A stretch of 18,710 nt of DNA, taken from CAVSUR01 sp052143655 (GTDB lineage: Bacteria; Actinomycetota; Actinomycetes; Streptosporangiales; Streptosporangiaceae). The DNA is taken from contig JBKQSL010000526.1 in NCBI GenBank assembly GCA_052143655.1, positions 1-18,710 of the forward strand, written 5' to 3'. The notes under the pieces are model-generated. The model was not told the DNA's origin and did no database searches. It saw only the letters and a program-made list of their open reading frames with translations. The position numbers were made by a program, and so were the translations under genes. Positions 6,457-13,172 of this stretch are shown piece after piece; position 1 is the stretch's first letter; every line of letters begins with the position of its first letter.

Positions 6457-7401
6457 CTACCGAGGCACTTGCCCGCGGCGGCGGTACGCGCCGGGTGCGA
6501 TGCCGGTCCAGTGCTTGAATGCCCGGCTGAATGCCGGCTCGGTCTGGTAGCCCGCCTGGGCGGCGATCTGGGCAATGCCGGCGTTGCTGGCTTGCAGCAG
6601 CCGCTGCGCCTGCTGCATCCGCCAGTAGGTCAGGTACTGCAGCGGCGGCTTGCCGACGAGCCTGGTGAAGCGCGCGGCGAAGGCCGATCTGGACAGCCCC
6701 GCCCGGTCGGCGAGCCTGGCCACGGTCCAGGGCGCCTCGAGGTGCTGGTGAATCAGTGCGAGCGCGGTGCCGAGCTGCGGGTCGGCGAGCGCGTGCAGCC
6801 AGCCATCCGTGCCGGGTGGCAGCTGGGTGAGGTGGGCGCGGATCGCCTGGATCACGATCACGTCGGACAGGCGGGCGAGGGCCGCGTCCGCGCCCGGCGT
6901 ACGCGCCCCATTCTCCAGGGCCACGAACTGAAGCACGGGCTCCAGCCAGCCAGCCGCCCGGCCGTCAGCCGCCGCGCGGAAGTGCAGCAGCGGCGGCAGC
7001 ATGCCGACCAGGGGATTGGCCATCTGATCGTCGAACCAGAGATGGCCGCAGATCACCGTCGTCGCGCCGGTGCCGCTTTCCGGCGGGCCGGCACGGTGAT
7101 GCGGTGCGCTCGCCGAGCCGGCACCGGCCGCGATGGGGCTGAGCTCCCGGACCGGGGAGCCGGGGGCGTCGAAGAAGGTGTGGGCCTGGCCGTGCGGGAG
7201 CACCACGACGTCGCCCCGGGCGAGTGCCACTGGAGGGTCAGCATCGCTTAGCTGCAGCCAGCACTGACCCGATACGACCGCGTGGAATGCTGCGGCGTCG
7301 GTTCGCGGAATCTGCACTCCCCAGGGAGGGCGGAGCCGCACAGTGGTGTAGCACGTCGACCGCAGCCGCACCGACTGCAGCATGTAGGACAGCGCGTCCA
7401 T
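6457..7401 (-). CDS. AraC-family regulator with N-terminal cupin domain
   Basis: ATG 7401 (MDALSYMLQSVRLRS) is chosen because the cupin_6-type sensor domain begins here and AGGGG precedes it by 9 nt; the frame is open to 7494 but the extra 31 residues look non-native. The protein is 314 aa. Residues about 5-185 form the effector-binding cupin (ARGDVVVLPHGQAHTFF). The C-terminus has the two AraC helix-turn-helix motifs: TVARLADRAGLSRSAFAARF and AGIAQIAAQAGYQTEPAFSR, followed by FKHWTGIAPGAYRRR. Members of this group commonly sit divergent from an oxidoreductase they control. That is the arrangement here with the NmrA-like gene, 120 bp away. Confidence 0.9.
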   Translation of the reverse strand: MDALSYMLQSVRLRSTCYTTVRLRPPWGVQIPRTDAAAFHAVVSGQCWLQLSDADPPVALARGDVVVLPHGQAHTFFDAPGSPVRELSPIAAGAGSASAPHHRAGPPESGTGATTVICGHLWFDDQMANPLVGMLPPLLHFRAAADGRAAGWLEPVLQFVALENGARTPGADAALARLSDVIVIQAIRAHLTQLPPGTDGWLHALADPQLGTALALIHQHLEAPWTVARLADRAGLSRSAFAARFTRLVGKPPLQYLTYWRMQQAQRLLQASNAGIAQIAAQAGYQTEPAFSRAFKHWTGIAPGAYRRRGQVPR

Positions 7402-7521
7402 GATGCCGACCCCTGACTGGACGAATGGGTAAGGAATCCGTCGTCTGAGTAATAGACCGTCCCGGTTCCTGACCGTAACGTGGCCGGAGACCACCGCGCT
7501 AGAGGGAACGGAGATACACCC
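7402..7521. promoter_or_regulatory. Divergent promoter region, AraC regulator / NmrA-like gene
   Basis: This 120-bp gap must hold the promoters of both divergent genes. Its central part (7430-7460) is less GC-rich than its surroundings. I see no clean -35/-10 pair or long palindrome. The imperfect pair GGAATCCG (7433-7440) and CGGTTCC (7462-7468) is the best operator hint. The oxidoreductase ribosome binding site is probably GGAG at 7510-7513. Confidence 0.4.
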
Positions 7522-8373
7522 ATGATCCTGGTGACGGGCGCGACAGGCACGGTCGGCAGCGAGGTAGTGCGCCAGCTAATCGCGGCCGGGCAGCCGGCGC
7601 GGGCGCTCGTGCGTCCCGGTAGCGCCGTACCGAAGCTGAACAACGGCGCGGAGATTGCCGCGGGCGACGCGGGCCGTCCCCAGACGCTCGAGGCCGCGCT
7701 GCGCGGCGTCGAGCGCCTGTACCTGCTGCTGCCGATGACCCCGGCGCTGCGGCAGTGGGATGCGGGCGTCATCGCGGCCGCCCAAGGCGCCGGCGTCCAG
7801 CTGGTGGTGAAGCACTCGAACATGGGCGCCGAGGATGAGGCGGGTACCACAATGCAGCGCTGGCACCGCGCCGGGGAGATGCTGATCGAGAAATCGGGAA
7901 TGGCCTGGACGTTCATCCGCCCCACCGGGTACATGACCAACGCGCTGGGCTGGGCGGGCATGATCAAGAGCCAGGGCGCGGTCTACGCCCCCGGCGGCGA
8001 CGGCAGGCTGGCTGTCGTGGATCCCCGAGACATCGCCGCCGTCGCCGTCGCGGCGCTGACCGAGCCCGGGCACGAAGGGCGCGCCTACGACGTCACCGGC
8101 CCCGAGGCGCTGTCCGCCGCTGAGCAGGTCAAGACGATCAGCGACGAGATCGGCAAGCCGGTCACGCACATCGATATCCCTGAGTCCGCCGCGCGCGAGA
8201 GCATGATCAGCACCGGAATGCCCGCGGAGATCGCGGAAGCCCTGACCGAGTTCATGACCGACGTCCGCGCCGGGCGAAGCGCCACAGTCAGCGACGCGGT
8301 CATGAGGGTCACCGGCCGGCCCGCCAGAACGTTCGCAGCCTGGGCGCACGAGAACGCCGCGGTGTTCCAGTGA
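7522..8373 (+). CDS. NmrA-like NAD(P)-binding oxidoreductase (atypical SDR)
   Basis: ATG 7522 (MILVTGATGTVG) places the dinucleotide-binding GxxGxxG motif at residues 6-12; the frame is open 14 codons further upstream without a good ribosome binding site. The product is 283 aa. Further landmarks are GVERLYLLLPMTP, an interior strand VVKHSNMGAE where classical SDRs have the catalytic region, FIRPTGYMTNALGW, and VVDPRDIAAVAVAALT. This is the NmrA / quinone-oxidoreductase-like branch, which often reduces quinones or senses NADP redox state rather than carrying the classical Tyr-Lys pair. Control by the divergent AraC regulator is likely. The end of the gene overlaps an extended antisense frame of the ribbon-helix-helix protein. 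Confidence 0.85.
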   Translation: MILVTGATGTVGSEVVRQLIAAGQPARALVRPGSAVPKLNNGAEIAAGDAGRPQTLEAALRGVERLYLLLPMTPALRQWDAGVIAAAQGAGVQLVVKHSNMGAEDEAGTTMQRWHRAGEMLIEKSGMAWTFIRPTGYMTNALGWAGMIKSQGAVYAPGGDGRLAVVDPRDIAAVAVAALTEPGHEGRAYDVTGPEALSAAEQVKTISDEIGKPVTHIDIPESAARESMISTGMPAEIAEALTEFMTDVRAGRSATVSDAVMRVTGRPARTFAAWAHENAAVFQ

Positions 8374-8642
8374 CCCGCTGCTGACCGGTCACCGGTGTGC
8401 ATGCAAGTCAGGTAGCGGGTGCAGGCCAGGTCCAGGTACCGGGTCCCGCCCGCGGCCCGGGCCGCGCGGATCAAAGCCCCGACGGGCACCCCGGCCTCCG
8501 CTGCGATTCGCTCGATCGCGGCGAACTCCTCAACGGGCAGCCGCACCGACTGCACAGCTGACCGGCCCCGCCGTTCGCCCCGCACCTCGTCCGGGATCGG
8601 CTCGTCCCGCCCGGCCTCGGACTCGGCCTGCGCCATCTCCAC
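8085..8642 (-). CDS. Ribbon-helix-helix (CopG-like) protein with lost native C-terminus
   Basis: Start GTG 8642 or ATG 8636. Residues about 1-30 are acidic and polar. They are followed by SAVQSVRLPVEEFAAIERIA and EAGVPVGALIRAA, a ribbon-helix-helix DNA-binding module like those of CopG/antitoxin-type proteins. After about residue 75 (near 8420) the translation is simply the antisense of the downstream end of the NmrA-like gene and runs to 8085 only because stops are rare in this GC-rich DNA. The native end was probably removed by a deletion. A short in-frame echo TRYLDLA/TRYLTC arises from the direct repeat CAGGTAGCGGGT (8409) and CAGGTACCGGGT (8433). No toxin partner is visible. Only roughly 8420-8642 should be read as real coding sequence. 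Confidence 0.5.
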   Translation of the reverse strand: MEMAQAESEAGRDEPIPDEVRGERRGRSAVQSVRLPVEEFAAIERIAAEAGVPVGALIRAARAAGGTRYLDLACTRYLTCMHTGDRSAAGHWNTAAFSCAQAANVLAGRPVTLMTASLTVALRPARTSVMNSVRASAISAGIPVLIMLSRAADSGISMCVTGLPISSLIVLTCSAADSASGPVTS

Positions 8643-8676
8643 CGTCGCTTCCCGGGCCGCCAGGCCCAGTGCTGCT

Positions 8677-8700
8677 CCCGTCGCGCGGATGCGCGACGGG
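8677..8700. repeat. Perfect 10-bp inverted repeat upstream of RHH gene
   Basis: CCCGTCGCGC, a 4-base loop, then GCGCGACGGG. It lies 35 bp before the GTG of the ribbon-helix-helix gene. It could be the autoregulatory operator of that protein, since such proteins bind palindromes, or an RNA hairpin in its leader. No T-tract follows in either direction, so an intrinsic terminator is unlikely. Confidence 0.55.
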
Positions 8701-8806
8701 GACGGCGTTCGTTCCCGCTCACCGCAGCCGGGCAGTCCCGGATTCGCACTGGGTTCCCTCTTGCCTCCGTGAACCTGGATGGTCCACAGAACCAGCTGCG
8801 GGCAAC

Positions 8807-8835
8807 ACCATATGTAGAAGAAACAGCGATCCCAA
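8807..8835 (-). promoter_or_regulatory. Possible promoter reading toward RHH gene
   Basis: In an unusually AT-rich patch (about 8803-8848) the minus strand reads TTGGGA (8835-8830), 17 bases, then TATGGT (8812-8807). The leader to the start at 8642 would be about 160 nt and would contain the 8677-8700 inverted repeat. Moderate match only. Confidence 0.35.
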
Positions 8836-8896
8836 TCACCACATGTCGTGTCGGCGTGTCGCGGCCGGATTCCGCTTCGCCCGGGCTTGCGCCGTG

Positions 8897-9958
8897 TCAG
8901 CCGCTTCCGGTCACCTTTCGCAGCGCCTCGGTGAACCGGTCCGAAGTCACGGGGTCCCGGACCGCGACGCGGATCCAGCCAGGTGCCAGGCCCGGGAAGG
9001 TCTCGCCGCGCCGGACGGCGAAGCCGCGGCCGTGCAGCCGGACCCGCACGTCGGCGATACCGGTGTCGGCCAGCACGAACGACGCCGACGGGTCCGGCAC
9101 GATCCGGACCGCGGGGAGATCATCGAGCCGGGCGAGCAGGTGCGCGCGCTGGTCCGCCAGCCCGGCGGCCCAGGCCCCGGCCTCGCGCAGTGCAGCGGGC
9201 GTCGCGGTGGCGGCGCAGGCGGTCAGCGCCGGCGCTGACACCGGCCAGGGCGGCTGCCCGGCTGCCAGCCGCGCGACCAGGCCTGGCGCGGCCAGCAGGT
9301 AGCCGATCCGCAGTCCCGCCAGGCCCCAGGTCTTGGTCAGGCTGCGAATGATCACCAGCCCGGTCAGGTCCGGCCGGCCCGCCAGCGACTCCCGCTCGCC
9401 GGGCAGGCAATCGGCGAACGCCTCGTCTACCACCACAATCCGGCCGGGCCGGACCAGGCCGGCCAGCGCCTGGCGCGGGTGCGCGACCGACGTAGGGTTG
9501 GTCGGGTTCCCGGCGAACACCAGGTCCGCGTCCTCCGGCACCAGGGCCGGGTCCAGCCGGAACGGGAACGGGAGAATCACCCTGCTGACCGGGTGCCCGG
9601 CGGCCCGCACCGCCGCCTCTGGCTCGGTGAACTGCGGATGGACCACCACGGCGCGGCGCGGGCGCAGGGCTCGGGCCAGCAGCACGAACGCCTCTGCCGC
9701 GCCTGCGGTCAGCAGCACTTCATCCGCCGCCCGGCCGTGCCGGGCCGCCACCGCGCGGACCGCGGCGCGCTGGTCGGGGTAGGCGGCAAGGTCAGTGGCC
9801 CGGATGCGGGCCGCGAGCCAGGCTGGCGTACCGGACGACCGGACGTTGACCGCCAGATCGGTCAGGCCAGGCACCAGGTCAGCGTCGCCGTGGTGTCCGA
9901 GGGCGGCCAGCACCGCAGCCGGGTCGTCCTGGTCTGCCGCAGGTTCGTCTCGTGGCAT
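8897..9958 (-). CDS. cobC: CobC-type PLP-dependent enzyme (threonine-phosphate decarboxylase-like)
   Basis: 353 aa. ATG 9958 follows GGAGG at 7 nt. The protein is a fold-type I aminotransferase. LLTAGAAEAFVLLARAL binds the cofactor phosphate region, FAGNPTNPTSV is the NPTNP motif, VVVDEAFADCLPGE carries the Asp that contacts the pyridine nitrogen, and SLTKTWGLAGLRIGYLLAA carries the Schiff-base lysine K209. FAVRRGETFPGLAPGWIRVA contains the C-terminal carboxylate-binding Arg. This matches the actinobacterial group annotated as Rv2231c-like CobC. The expected role is supplying (R)-1-amino-2-propanol phosphate from threonine phosphate for the nucleotide loop of cobalamin. The divergent cobQ-cobD pair supports this. 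A histidinol-phosphate aminotransferase role is the main alternative and is less likely in this context. Confidence 0.82.
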   Translation of the reverse strand: MPRDEPAADQDDPAAVLAALGHHGDADLVPGLTDLAVNVRSSGTPAWLAARIRATDLAAYPDQRAAVRAVAARHGRAADEVLLTAGAAEAFVLLARALRPRRAVVVHPQFTEPEAAVRAAGHPVSRVILPFPFRLDPALVPEDADLVFAGNPTNPTSVAHPRQALAGLVRPGRIVVVDEAFADCLPGERESLAGRPDLTGLVIIRSLTKTWGLAGLRIGYLLAAPGLVARLAAGQPPWPVSAPALTACAATATPAALREAGAWAAGLADQRAHLLARLDDLPAVRIVPDPSASFVLADTGIADVRVRLHGRGFAVRRGETFPGLAPGWIRVAVRDPVTSDRFTEALRKVTGSG

Positions 9959-9978
9959 ACGGCAACCTCCTTCGCCTC

Positions 9979-10014
9979 GGCCTGCCCGGCCAGCTTCGGC
10001 TGGCCGGGCAGGCC
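9979..10014. promoter_or_regulatory. Perfect 16-bp hairpin in the cobC-cobQ divergent region
   Basis: GGCCTGCCCGGCCAGC (9979-9994) and its exact complement (9999-10014) flank TTCG. On the plus strand this gives the very stable C(UUCG)G tetraloop. On the minus strand the stem ends 9 nt before the GGAGG of cobC. A second copy of the 3' arm core, GCTGGCCGGGCA, occurs at 10109-10120 just before the cobQ ribosome binding site, so the 5' arm has two possible partners in a plus-strand transcript. No T-tract follows. The role is inferred, not shown. Confidence 0.6.
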
Positions 10015-10144
10015 ATCACCCGTCGGCGCAGTATCACCCACCGCCACGGCGCGCCGCCGCGGCACCGGTATCGTCGGCGGTCAATACCCGGCGCGGCTTC
10101 CTGGACTGGCTGGCCGGGCAACAGGCAAGGAGCGCAGGCGCCCG

Positions 10145-11671
10145 ATGACAACCGGTTCGCTGCTGGTGGCCGGCACGATGTCGGATGCGGGCAAGTCGGT
10201 GCTGACCGCGGGGATCTGCCGGTGGCTGGCCCGCCAGGGCGTGCGGGTGGCACCGTTCAAGGCGCAGAACATGTCGAACAACTCGGTAGTGACGCCGGAC
10301 GGCGCCGAGATCGGCCGGGCCCAGGCCATGCAGGCTGCGGCCTGCGGGGTGCCTCCCGAGGCGGCCATGAACCCGGTGCTGCTCAAGCCGGGCAGCGACC
10401 TGACCAGCCAGATCGTGCTCATGGGCCGGGCCGTCGGGGACACCGCGGCGGACGGCTACTGGCACCAGCAGGGCCGCGAGCGGCTGCTCGCCGCGGTGCT
10501 GGATGCTTACGACGCCCTGCGGGCGCGGTTCGACGTCGTGGTCTGCGAGGGCGCCGGGTCGCCGGCCGAGATCAACCTGCGCCGTGGCGACATCGTCAAC
10601 ATGGGCCTGGCGCGGGCCAGGAACCTGCCGGTTGTCGTAGTCGGCGACATCGACCGCGGCGGAGTCTTCGCCTCCCTGTACGGCACGCTGGCGCTGCTGG
10701 AGGCCGCCGACCAGGCGCTGGTCAGCGGCTTCGTGATCAACAAGTTCCGGGGCATACGCGAGCTGCTCGCCCCCGGCCTGCGCGACCTCACCGCGCTGAC
10801 CGGCCGGCCAGTCCTCGGAGTCGTACCCTATCTGGCGCGGACCTGGATTGACGCCGAGGACGCGGTGACAGCCGAGGACTGGCGCGGCGACCAGGACCCG
10901 GCCGGGGGTGCCGCGCTGCAGGTCGCGGTGATCGCGCTGCCCCGCATCTCCAACTTCACCGACGTGGACGCGCTCGCCCTCGAACCGGGCGTCACCGTCC
11001 GGTTCGTGACCACAGCCGCTGGCCTGCACGGCGCCGACCTCGCCGTGCTGCCGGGGACCAAGGCGACGGTAGCCGACCTTGCCTGGCTGCGCGCCCGCGG
11101 GCTGGACGCCGCGCTGGCGGACCGCGCCGCCGCCGGGCAGCCCGTACTCGGGATCTGCGGCGGCTACCAGATGCTGGGCACGCTGATCGACGACACAGTG
11201 GAAAGCAAGGCCGGGGCAGTGCCCGGCCTCGGCCTGCTGCCGGTGGCGACCCGCTTCGCCCCGGCCAAGACGCTGCGCCGCCCGTCCGGCTACGCCGCCG
11301 GGCACCCGGTCATGGGCTATGAGATCCACCACGGCGCCGTCGACGTGCGCGGCGGCGAGCCCTGGTTCACCAGCCAGCCCGGCGGCCGCGGCACTGCGCT
11401 CGACGGCTGCCGGTCCGGCCCGGTCGCCGGCACCTTGTGGCATGGGATCTTCGAGAACGACGCGTTCCGCCAGGCCTACCTCACCGAGACCGCACGGGCC
11501 GCAGGCCTGGACTTCGTCCCCGCGGCGGGCACATGCTTCGCGGCAGCCCGGCAGGCCCAGTTCGACACGCTCGCCGATGCCATCGGCGTCCACCTCGACA
11601 CCGGCGCGCTGCTGCACCTGATCGAGCACGGCCCGGCCGCCGGCTGGCCTGTCCTGCGGCCCGGGCGGTGA
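10145..11671 (+). CDS. cobQ: Cobyric acid synthase CobQ
   Basis: 508 aa from ATG 10145, preceded by AAGGAG about 12 nt upstream; the long upstream open frame to 9479 is antisense to cobC and is excluded. The N-terminal ATP-dependent synthetase domain begins MTTGSLLVAGTMSDAGKSVL with the P-loop-like GTMSDAGKS at residues 10-18. VCEGAGSPAEINLRRGDIVN and VVVGDIDRGGVFASL are CobQ signatures. The C-terminal class I-type glutamine amidotransferase domain has the nucleophile elbow LGICGGYQMLG (C338), YEIHHG (H395-H396) and GTLWHGIFEND with the catalytic His (H433). The enzyme amidates side chains b, d, e and g of adenosylcobyrinic acid a,c-diamide in the cytoplasm. Its stop overlaps the start of the next gene. 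Confidence 0.97.
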   Translation: MTTGSLLVAGTMSDAGKSVLTAGICRWLARQGVRVAPFKAQNMSNNSVVTPDGAEIGRAQAMQAAACGVPPEAAMNPVLLKPGSDLTSQIVLMGRAVGDTAADGYWHQQGRERLLAAVLDAYDALRARFDVVVCEGAGSPAEINLRRGDIVNMGLARARNLPVVVVGDIDRGGVFASLYGTLALLEAADQALVSGFVINKFRGIRELLAPGLRDLTALTGRPVLGVVPYLARTWIDAEDAVTAEDWRGDQDPAGGAALQVAVIALPRISNFTDVDALALEPGVTVRFVTTAAGLHGADLAVLPGTKATVADLAWLRARGLDAALADRAAAGQPVLGICGGYQMLGTLIDDTVESKAGAVPGLGLLPVATRFAPAKTLRRPSGYAAGHPVMGYEIHHGAVDVRGGEPWFTSQPGGRGTALDGCRSGPVAGTLWHGIFENDAFRQAYLTETARAAGLDFVPAAGTCFAAARQAQFDTLADAIGVHLDTGALLHLIEHGPAAGWPVLRPGR

Positions 11672-12708
11672 ACGCCAAGGCCAGTCTCGCGCCGCCCCGG
11701 AACCGGCGGCTGGCGCCGCGCGGGACGCCGGGACCGACCGGGCCGGACTGGCCGCTGGCGGGCGGCCTAGCCGTGGGCGTGCTCCTCGACGCGCTGGCCG
11801 GCGACCCCGCGCGCGGCCATCCGGTGGCGCTGTTCGGCCGGGTCATGCTTGTCCTGGAGCGGCACGTCTACGCCGACCGCGCGCTGCGGGGAACTGGCTA
11901 TGCCGCCGCGGGCACCGCGGTTGCCGTAGGCACGGTGCAGGCCGCTGCCCGGCTCACTCGCGGTGGGCCCGAAGGCCGCGCGGCCGTCACCGCGCTGACC
12001 TGCTGGGCGGTGCTCGGCGCCCGGTCGCTGTCCGCGGCCGCCGCCGCGATCGGAGCCGCCCTGGCCGGCGGCGACCTGCCCCGCGCCCAGGAACTGCTGC
12101 CGCAGCTATGCGGCCGCGACCCCGCCGACCTGGACGGCATCGCCATCACCCGTGCGGTCATCGAATCCGTCGCCGAGAACACCAGCGACGCCGTCGTCGC
12201 GCCGCTACTGTGGGGCGCGCTGGCCGGCCCCGGCGGCCTGTCCGGCTACCGCGCGGTCAACACCCTGGACGCCATGGTCGGCCACCACTCGCCCCGGTAC
12301 GAGCGGTTCGGCCGCGCGTCCGCCCGCCTCGACGACGTCGCCAACTGGGCCCCCGCCCGGGTCACCGCACTGCTCACCGCCGCCTGCTCCCCCGCCGTGC
12401 ACGGCGGGCCCGCCCGCACCTGGAGTACTGCGCGCGACTACGGCCCGCGCCACCCGAGCCCCAACGCCGGCTGGTGCGAGGCGGCCTTCGCCGGCGCGCT
12501 GGGTATCCGGCTCGGCGGCGCGCTCAGCTACGCCGGGCGCGCCGAGCACCGGCCCGAACTCGGCACCGGTCGCCCGCCGCAGCCGGGCGACATCAGCCGG
12601 GCCATCCGCCTCAGCCGGGCCGTCACCGCTACCGCGTCTCTGCTTGCCGCCACGCTCGCCGCCGCCGCCGGAACGCAGCGTGCCGACCGCCCGTCAGCAC
12701 GGGGTTAG
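11668..12708 (+). CDS. cobD: Adenosylcobinamide-phosphate synthase CobD/CbiB
   Basis: 346 aa from GTG 11668, which overlaps the cobQ stop as GTGA, implying translational coupling. After a 25-residue basic/proline-rich extension comes AVGVLLDALAGDPARGHPVA, the hallmark N-terminus with the GDP-P motif. Later landmarks are AVIESVAENTSDAVVAPLLW (the SVAEN-SD motif), YRAVNTLDAMVGH, RFGRASARLDDVANW-PAR and HPSPNAGWCEAAFAGALGI. Several hydrophobic helices make it an integral membrane protein. The enzyme joins the aminopropanol (phosphate) arm to adenosylcobyric acid. It therefore uses the products of the two neighbouring cob genes. The name follows the Pseudomonas cobD / Salmonella cbiB convention. 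Confidence 0.96.
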   Translation: MNAKASLAPPRNRRLAPRGTPGPTGPDWPLAGGLAVGVLLDALAGDPARGHPVALFGRVMLVLERHVYADRALRGTGYAAAGTAVAVGTVQAAARLTRGGPEGRAAVTALTCWAVLGARSLSAAAAAIGAALAGGDLPRAQELLPQLCGRDPADLDGIAITRAVIESVAENTSDAVVAPLLWGALAGPGGLSGYRAVNTLDAMVGHHSPRYERFGRASARLDDVANWAPARVTALLTAACSPAVHGGPARTWSTARDYGPRHPSPNAGWCEAAFAGALGIRLGGALSYAGRAEHRPELGTGRPPQPGDISRAIRLSRAVTATASLLAATLAAAAGTQRADRPSARG

Positions 12709-12724
12709 CGTCACAAACGGCTCA

Positions 12725-12831
12725 TTCCGCATGCGCATGCGCTGGCCGCCGAGCTGGACAAGACCCATCCCGGGGCGGCGGCCAGCCTGCGTGAGGGCCT
12801 GCCCAAACCCTCACCGTCCTGCGGCTGGGTA
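12725..12831 (+). pseudogene. Fragment of IS256-type (Mutator) transposase
   Basis: HAHALAAELDKTHPGAAASL (from 12730) followed, after a -1 shift at the CCCAAACCC run near 12804-12810, by TLTVLRLG up to a TAG at 12831-12833. The order corresponds to the C-terminal third of IS256-family transposases as I recall it (ELEKTHPGAAASL then ETLTVLRLG). Nothing else of the element is recognisable. It lies 20 bp after the cobD stop and directly upstream of the dsRBD-like frame. Confidence 0.6.
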
Positions 12832-12906
12832 GATCTCATCCTGGGTCAGCCCGAACTCCTGGCGGGCGGTCTTGTCGCTCAGCGTTGCGGGAGCGCGCGG
12901 TCGGCG

Positions 12907-13128
12907 GTGTGGCAGAGCGCGACGGAAGGCGCCGCCCACCAGCCGGTGTTCTCCTGCACGGTGACCGCGAGGGTGTCCGGCATCGCCGACCCGGTCACCG
13001 CGCGCGGCACAGGCGGGTCGAAGGCGGCGGCGAAGGCCTCCGCCGCGGCGGCGCTTCTGGCCGGGCTGGCGGAGGGCGATCCGGGCGCCGCAGCCGACGC
13101 GCCGGCGACGGGAGAAGGCGCGCCCTGA
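12907..13128 (+). CDS. Small stand-alone double-stranded-RNA-binding-domain protein
   Basis: 73 aa if started at GTG 12907. The same frame is open back to the cobD stop (12709) but contains the IS256 fragment, and no other ATG/GTG start lies between. HQPVFSCTVTARVSG, then a short loop, then GTGGSKAAAKASAAAALLAG reproduces the dsRBD pattern: a PxF-C-V strand, a G-G-SK-AAK-AAA motif at the start of helix 2, and LL near its end. The KAAAK lysines are those that contact the RNA backbone in known dsRBDs. The domain is normally the tail of RNase III or of helicases and nucleases; here no catalytic domain precedes it. It may be a genuine small RNA-binding protein or the surviving tail of a gene cut by the transposon. 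No clear ribosome binding site is present. Confidence 0.5.
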   Translation: MWQSATEGAAHQPVFSCTVTARVSGIADPVTARGTGGSKAAAKASAAAALLAGLAEGDPGAAADAPATGEGAP

Positions 13129-13172
13129 TAACGCAGGGCCGGAACCCGGAGAAGCTGCCGGCGGGCGCGTGC

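Noticed and set aside
8409..8444. Start of a CRISPR-like or tandem repeat array
   Set aside because: Only two 12-base copies that differ at one position; no further units.
8677..8700. Intrinsic terminator
   Set aside because: The stem is perfect, but no run of T follows on either strand, and it lies upstream of a gene start rather than after a gene end.
8471..8842. 123-codon minus-strand frame covering the AT-rich patch
   Set aside because: Arginine-rich shadow of the ribbon-helix-helix gene in its 3' half; no homology or start signal.
9959..10144. Cobalamin riboswitch upstream of cobQ or cobC
   Set aside because: I looked for the B12-box (GCCAGGAGACC-like) and the conserved core on both strands and found neither; only a simple hairpin and a repeat of its arm are present.
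10034..11629. 531-codon minus-strand frame opposite cobQ
   Set aside because: An antisense shadow of a gene with unmistakable CobQ motifs; its composition is repetitive and no domain is seen.
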